Assembly (NCBI GenBank): GCA_046846435.1
Contig: CP128407.1
Location: 434,001 to 498,000, forward strand
DNA length: 64,000 nucleotides
Reading direction: 5' to 3'
Source: Nanosynbacter sp963524495
GTDB lineage: Bacteria > Patescibacteriota > Saccharimonadia > Saccharimonadales > Saccharimonadaceae
The position numbers and the translations under genes were made by a program. Shown piece after piece: positions 60,785-64,000 of this stretch (its first letter is position 1; each line of letters starts with the position of its first letter). The notes under the pieces are model-generated. The model was not told the DNA's origin. It worked only from the letters and a program-made list of their open reading frames with translations, and searched no databases.

Positions 60785-62308
60785 ATGACGCGCGAGGAAT
60801 TACTACACCTGGCAACACCGCAGTACGATGAGGTGCCGGTACTGGTGTTAGATAGCGCCATTGACTACGCTACTAAAAAACACGCCGGCCAAAAACGCAA
60901 AAGCGGCGAACCGTACATCACACACCCGCTGGCAGTGGCTGGGATTTTAGTGGAATGGGGTATGGATATCGACACGGTGATCGCTGGCGTGCTGCATGAT
61001 ACGGTTGAGGATACCGATGCGACATTGGACGAGCTGGAAAGTTTGTTTGGCCGCGACATTGCCTTTCTGGTTGATGGCGTGACCAAAGTTTCGCAGGCAC
61101 GCGCTGGTATGCGCAGTCTTGATAGTTATTTGCCGCACACCAAAGATAATCTCGCCAAGCTGATGATTGCAGTCGGCGAGGACATTCGAGTGATTATTAT
61201 CAAGCTGGCGGATCGACTGCATAATATGCGTACGCTTCAATATATGCCGCGCGACAAGCAGAAGAAAATCGCCCGCGAGACGATTGAGGTGTTTGCGCCG
61301 TTGGCGGATCGACTGAATATGGGGCGGGTGCGCGTGCAGCTGGAAGAGCTCAGTTTTCGATTTTTGATGCCCAAGGATTTTCAGCGTACTAAGAGCCTGA
61401 TGGATAGCCGCCTAAAGAAAAGCCAGCGCAAACTCGCCAAAGTCCGCCGCGACGTTACGGCGCGCCTCAAGAATGAGAGTCTGCAGTTTGAGATGGACGG
61501 CCGGGTGAAAAGCGTATATAGCTTGTTCAAGAAGCTCGACCGTGTTGGTGATATTGATAAGATTTACGACCTGATCGCCCTACGGATCATCGTTGATGAT
61601 TTAGCGACCGGCTATCTGGTGCTGGGCGTGCTGCACGAAATGTACCAGCCATTCTATGAGCGCATCAAAGATTATGTCGCCAATCCTAAACCGAACGGCT
61701 ACCAGAGCTTGCACACGACGGTACAGACGCCGACCGGACAAATTGTCGAATTCCAGATCCGCACCCGAGACATGCACGAATACGCCGAGCGCGGTTTGGC
61801 GGCCAGCTTTCATTATAATGAACAAAAGATGTCTGACGCCTACCGGCAGGGGCGAATCGCGGCGCTGCCGACGGATTTGGCATGGATTCGCGATTTACAG
61901 GAAACGGCGGCTCGAGCACGCGAAGGCAAGGCGTTTGACTCGGAAAAATTCCGCATGAAATTGTTTGAGGATCGGATTTTTGTCTATTCGCCCAAAGGCG
62001 ACATTTACGACTTGCCGCGCGGCGCCTTCCCGCTGGATTACGCCTATCGCATTCATTCCGACATCGCAGCGCACGCCAGCGGCTTTAAAGTCAATGGCGC
62101 CATGAAGCCGTTCACTTATGAATTGCAGCACGGCGACGTCGTCGAAGTCTTAACCAGCAAATCCGCCAAGCCCAAACCAGCCTGGCGCGATATGGTCATC
62201 ACGCCGCATGCCAAAACTAAGTTGCGCATGCAGCTGTCAAAAAGCGGCGGCGTGCTAGCACATCTAACCGGCTTAACCGACGGCGTTTCGTCGTTGTTTC
62301 GACGGTAA
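60785..62308 (+). CDS. rel: RelA/SpoT-family (p)ppGpp synthetase/hydrolase, short form
   Basis: The 507-residue protein has an intact HD hydrolase domain (HDTVED and IIIKLADRLHNMRTL), a synthetase domain (YDLIALRIIV, NGYQSLHTTV, EFQIRTRDMHEYAERG), and a TGS domain (IFVYSPKGDIYDLPRGAFPLDYAYRIH). The helical, zinc-finger and ACT regulatory domains of full-length Rel (usually about 720 residues) are absent, so ribosome-dependent control may differ. TATAAT ends six bases before ATG 60785, so the mRNA is leaderless; an upstream ATG five codons earlier overlaps the promoter. Confidence 0.93.
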   Translation: MTREELLHLATPQYDEVPVLVLDSAIDYATKKHAGQKRKSGEPYITHPLAVAGILVEWGMDIDTVIAGVLHDTVEDTDATLDELESLFGRDIAFLVDGVTKVSQARAGMRSLDSYLPHTKDNLAKLMIAVGEDIRVIIIKLADRLHNMRTLQYMPRDKQKKIARETIEVFAPLADRLNMGRVRVQLEELSFRFLMPKDFQRTKSLMDSRLKKSQRKLAKVRRDVTARLKNESLQFEMDGRVKSVYSLFKKLDRVGDIDKIYDLIALRIIVDDLATGYLVLGVLHEMYQPFYERIKDYVANPKPNGYQSLHTTVQTPTGQIVEFQIRTRDMHEYAERGLAASFHYNEQKMSDAYRQGRIAALPTDLAWIRDLQETAARAREGKAFDSEKFRMKLFEDRIFVYSPKGDIYDLPRGAFPLDYAYRIHSDIAAHASGFKVNGAMKPFTYELQHGDVVEVLTSKSAKPKPAWRDMVITPHAKTKLRMQLSKSGGVLAHLTGLTDGVSSLFRR

Positions 62309-62646
62309 GCAAAACTCTCACGCCTCATCCCAGTGGCTTGGCAGACACGGCACCTCCTCCGCCAGAGACTGTGAAACGTTCGCGAGTAGCGGACATTTCA
62401 GCCGAACGCTCGCGAGAAATCTCCAATGGAGATTTGAGCGAAGAGTGTGCTCTGGCGGAGGACGGTGGAGTGGCTGCCGCAGCTCGGACTCCAGCCATCT
62501 CCTCCAAGTCGAATACATCCGGCGGGCGCCGTCCGCAAGAACCGTCGACATGTCAGAGAGGCTGACGGTTGCACTGCGTGATAAACACGGCTCGAATCTT
62601 AGGTGAGACGTGATACCACCCTGCTTTACACGATAATTTACGCCTG
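62309..62646. other. Non-coding stretch with a large multi-branched inverted-repeat structure
   Basis: Between rel and ppa, 338 bases hold no convincing gene. Perfect 13-base arms (62355-62367 and 62450-62462) enclose about 80 bases. These contain an 8-bp hairpin (62417-62435, AAATCTCC/GGAGATTT), a CGCTC/GAGCG step and a GTTCG/CGAAC pair. This looks like a folded RNA of about 110 bases, on either strand. Further along, the minus strand at 62609-62622 reads AGGGTGGTATCACG, close to the T-box core. It is not RNase P RNA, tmRNA or SRP RNA by their usual motifs. Confidence 0.45.
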
Positions 62647-63171
62647 CTAGTTCCAGCGCTCAATCGCTGCCGCCACAACCTGCTTGGCAGCATCAACGCC
62701 GGCAAATTCTTTGACAATGGTCGAACCCGGCTTTTTCAGATCCTTGTAGTGATTAAAATGGAATTCAATTTGCTTAATCAGCTGCGCCGGCAGATCCTCC
62801 AGCGACTGAATAGCGTTGCCATTATGGCGATCGTCACTTGGTACCGCGATAATTTTATCATCAACCTCATCGTCATCGACAAACTTCATCACGCCAAGGA
62901 TTCGCGCCTCGACCACCAGCCCGGTCGTCAGCGGCGTATCCGTCACCAACAGCACATCCAGCTCATCGCCGTCCTCATCCAATGTCTGCGGGATGAAACC
63001 ATAATTAGTCGGTTTGGCAAAAATCGCCGGATCAACCCGGTCCAGCCGCATGACGCCGACTTTCCGATCCCATTCAATTTTATGATTTGACCCAGCCGGA
63101 ATCTCTACGACAACGGTAACTTCGCCGTCCTGATAGTTTCCCGGGGTTAATACTTGGTTAAAATCTGCCAT
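62647..63171 (-). CDS. ppa: Inorganic pyrophosphatase (family I)
   Basis: Hydrolyses pyrophosphate to drive biosynthesis. The 174-residue protein has the signature DEDGDELDVLL with the metal-binding aspartates, EIPAGSNHKIEWDRK near the start, and YGFIPQTL. AGGAG six bases upstream sets the ATG. It follows trxB by three bases, so the two form an operon. Confidence 0.97.
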   Translation of the reverse strand: MADFNQVLTPGNYQDGEVTVVVEIPAGSNHKIEWDRKVGVMRLDRVDPAIFAKPTNYGFIPQTLDEDGDELDVLLVTDTPLTTGLVVEARILGVMKFVDDDEVDDKIIAVPSDDRHNGNAIQSLEDLPAQLIKQIEFHFNHYKDLKKPGSTIVKEFAGVDAAKQVVAAAIERWN

Positions 63172-63174
63172 ATA

Positions 63175-64000
63175 CTACTCCTCTCTGGCTTTTTCTTGTA
63201 AATATTCACGAATTTGCAGTGCCGCCACTGCGCCCTCGCCGACCGCCGAAGCGATTTGCATGGTTGCACCCGAACGGACATCGCCCGAGGCAAAGACACC
63301 GGGGACATTGGTACGCAAGTGTTCGTCAGTGACGATGTGTCCTCCGAGGTCCAGCTCAACATCTGACTCCTTCAAGAACTGCGTGTTCGGAATGAGGCCG
63401 ATAAAGACGAACAATCCATCTGCAGTAAATTCTTTTTGCTCGCCGTCTTGGGTTGATTTGACGCCGTAGAATTTGTCGTCCTTCACAATAATTTCATCGG
63501 TTGTCGCGCCAAGGTGGACGGTTATTTTGCCTGCATCAACATATTTTTGCAGCTCCCTCTGCAAGACATCGCTGGCGCGTAATTTACTGCGCACCAATAG
63601 GTCAACGTGGCTGGCGTAACGAGTCAAAAATATCGCTTCCTGGACTGCCGAGTTGCCGCCGCCAACGACGATCAAGCACTTGTCGCGGTAAAATGCACCG
63701 TCGCACGTTGCACAGTAATGCACACCGCGGCCATACAATTCATCTTCGCCCGGCACGCCCAGCTTGCGGTGATTTGAGCCGGTCGCCAGCAGCACCGCTT
63801 TGGCGCGCACTGGCTGACCATCAACTGTCAACTCCAATTCTCCGTCAACTTGCTTGAGTTCCGTCACGTCACCGTACTCAATATCTGCACCGAACCGCTC
63901 AGCCTGCTGCTGAAGTTCGGATGCCAATTTCATACCGGTCACGCCTTCGGCGAAACCTGGATAATTGTCGATTTGGTCGGTGATGGCTGCCATGCCGCCG
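63175..64000 (-). CDS. trxB: Thioredoxin reductase (N-terminus beyond window)
   Basis: The C-terminal roughly 275 residues of an FAD/NADPH disulfide reductase. The redox-active CATC is in HYCATCDGAFYRDK, the NADPH-binding loop in VVGGGNSAVQEA, and the FAD motif in GVFASGDVRSG. The frame is open through the window end (GGMAAITDQIDNYPG), which corresponds to about residue 40-45 of the family. Thus about 40 residues, including the first FAD loop, lie outside. Confidence 0.95.
   Translation of the reverse strand, partial: GGMAAITDQIDNYPGFAEGVTGMKLASELQQQAERFGADIEYGDVTELKQVDGELELTVDGQPVRAKAVLLATGSNHRKLGVPGEDELYGRGVHYCATCDGAFYRDKCLIVVGGGNSAVQEAIFLTRYASHVDLLVRSKLRASDVLQRELQKYVDAGKITVHLGATTDEIIVKDDKFYGVKSTQDGEQKEFTADGLFVFIGLIPNTQFLKESDVELDLGGHIVTDEHLRTNVPGVFASGDVRSGATMQIASAVGEGAVAALQIREYLQEKAREE

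Noticed and set aside
62325..62507. Small minus-strand gene with a GGAGGAG site after ppa
   Set aside because: The predicted peptide is low-complexity and is explained by the inverted-repeat structure; no family pattern is seen.
62309..62646. RNase P RNA, tmRNA or SRP RNA
   Set aside because: None of the conserved cores (RNase P GAGGAAAGTCC region, tmRNA tag reading frame with tRNA-like ends, SRP GGAAGGAAGCAGC loop) is present.
1..64000. CRISPR arrays, insertion sequences, prophage genes, rRNA operons
   Set aside because: No regularly spaced repeats, transposase or phage structural motifs, or rRNA sequences were seen anywhere in the window.

Overview
The window reads as a chromosomal segment of a small-genome bacterium of the candidate phyla radiation, most likely Candidatus Saccharibacteria (TM7) or a close relative. 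This is an inference from gene content and style: compact genes, few operons, housekeeping genes mixed with unassignable proteins, an RNA polymerase beta-prime subunit without either zinc site, and many genes whose start codon lies at the predicted transcription start. There is no rRNA gene to fix the taxonomy. Base composition is close to half GC, except in an AT-rich stretch at about 34.4-38.3 kb. I see no insertion sequence, prophage, CRISPR array or replication origin.

Layout. 1-9.5 kb: rpsL, a 489-residue protein of unknown function in its own transcription unit, and rpoC-rpoB, all on the minus strand. 9.6-12.7 kb: a thymidylate cluster (tmk, dcd, folA, thyA). 12.7-20.2 kb: a degenerate HD-domain protein, clpP, a Tat-type metalloprotease, tig, hisS, a SpoU/TrmH methyltransferase and a VOC protein. 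20.3-26.9 kb: an aldehyde dehydrogenase, a flavin oxidase flanked by two inverted tRNA-Leu genes, tRNA-Val, small unknowns, a YdcF protein and an oligoribonuclease-like exonuclease. 27-33.6 kb: typA, trehalase, rarA with a coupled membrane protein, and ddl. 33.6-42.6 kb: the accessory part, with a slipin, unknowns, tRNA-Gly(CCC), a secreted GH16 enzyme, tRNA-Phe, an odd tRNA-Gly(GCC), a broken DUF4238 gene, an aspartoacylase-like protein, an acetyltransferase-like protein, a TrpR-like regulator, a GH13 alpha-glucosidase and a lone HsdR-N nuclease domain. 42.6-49.2 kb: a minus-strand operon of tyrS, a HAD phosphatase, recG, a possible phospholipase-C/P1-nuclease-like protein, rsmD and two tandem paralogues. 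49.2-59 kb: a class A penicillin-binding protein convergent with PIN-TRAM, radA, a membrane metalloprotease, clpC and nusA. 59-64 kb: a small membrane protein behind a hairpin-rich leader, gap, rel, a structured non-coding stretch, ppa and trxB (cut by the window end).

How it works together. Protein quality control is well represented (ClpP, ClpC, trigger factor, two HExxH proteases that appear to be exported or membrane-bound). So are transcription and translation (RpoB/C, NusA, S12, HisS, TyrS, TypA, RNA methyltransferases), DNA repair (RadA, RecG, RarA), cell wall synthesis (Ddl, PBP1), and small-carbohydrate use (GH37, GH13, GH16, GAPDH).

The strongest general pattern is promoter architecture. 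At least seventeen genes have a -10 hexamer 6-8 bases before the start codon, which predicts leaderless mRNAs. Most remaining genes have good Shine-Dalgarno sites or are coupled to an upstream gene. The most unusual single objects are the zinc-free RpoC, a tRNA-Gly in which a U19-A56 pair replaces the near-universal G19-C56 pair, the terminator inside the nusA promoter region, and two structured non-coding stretches beside rel and beside the small membrane protein.
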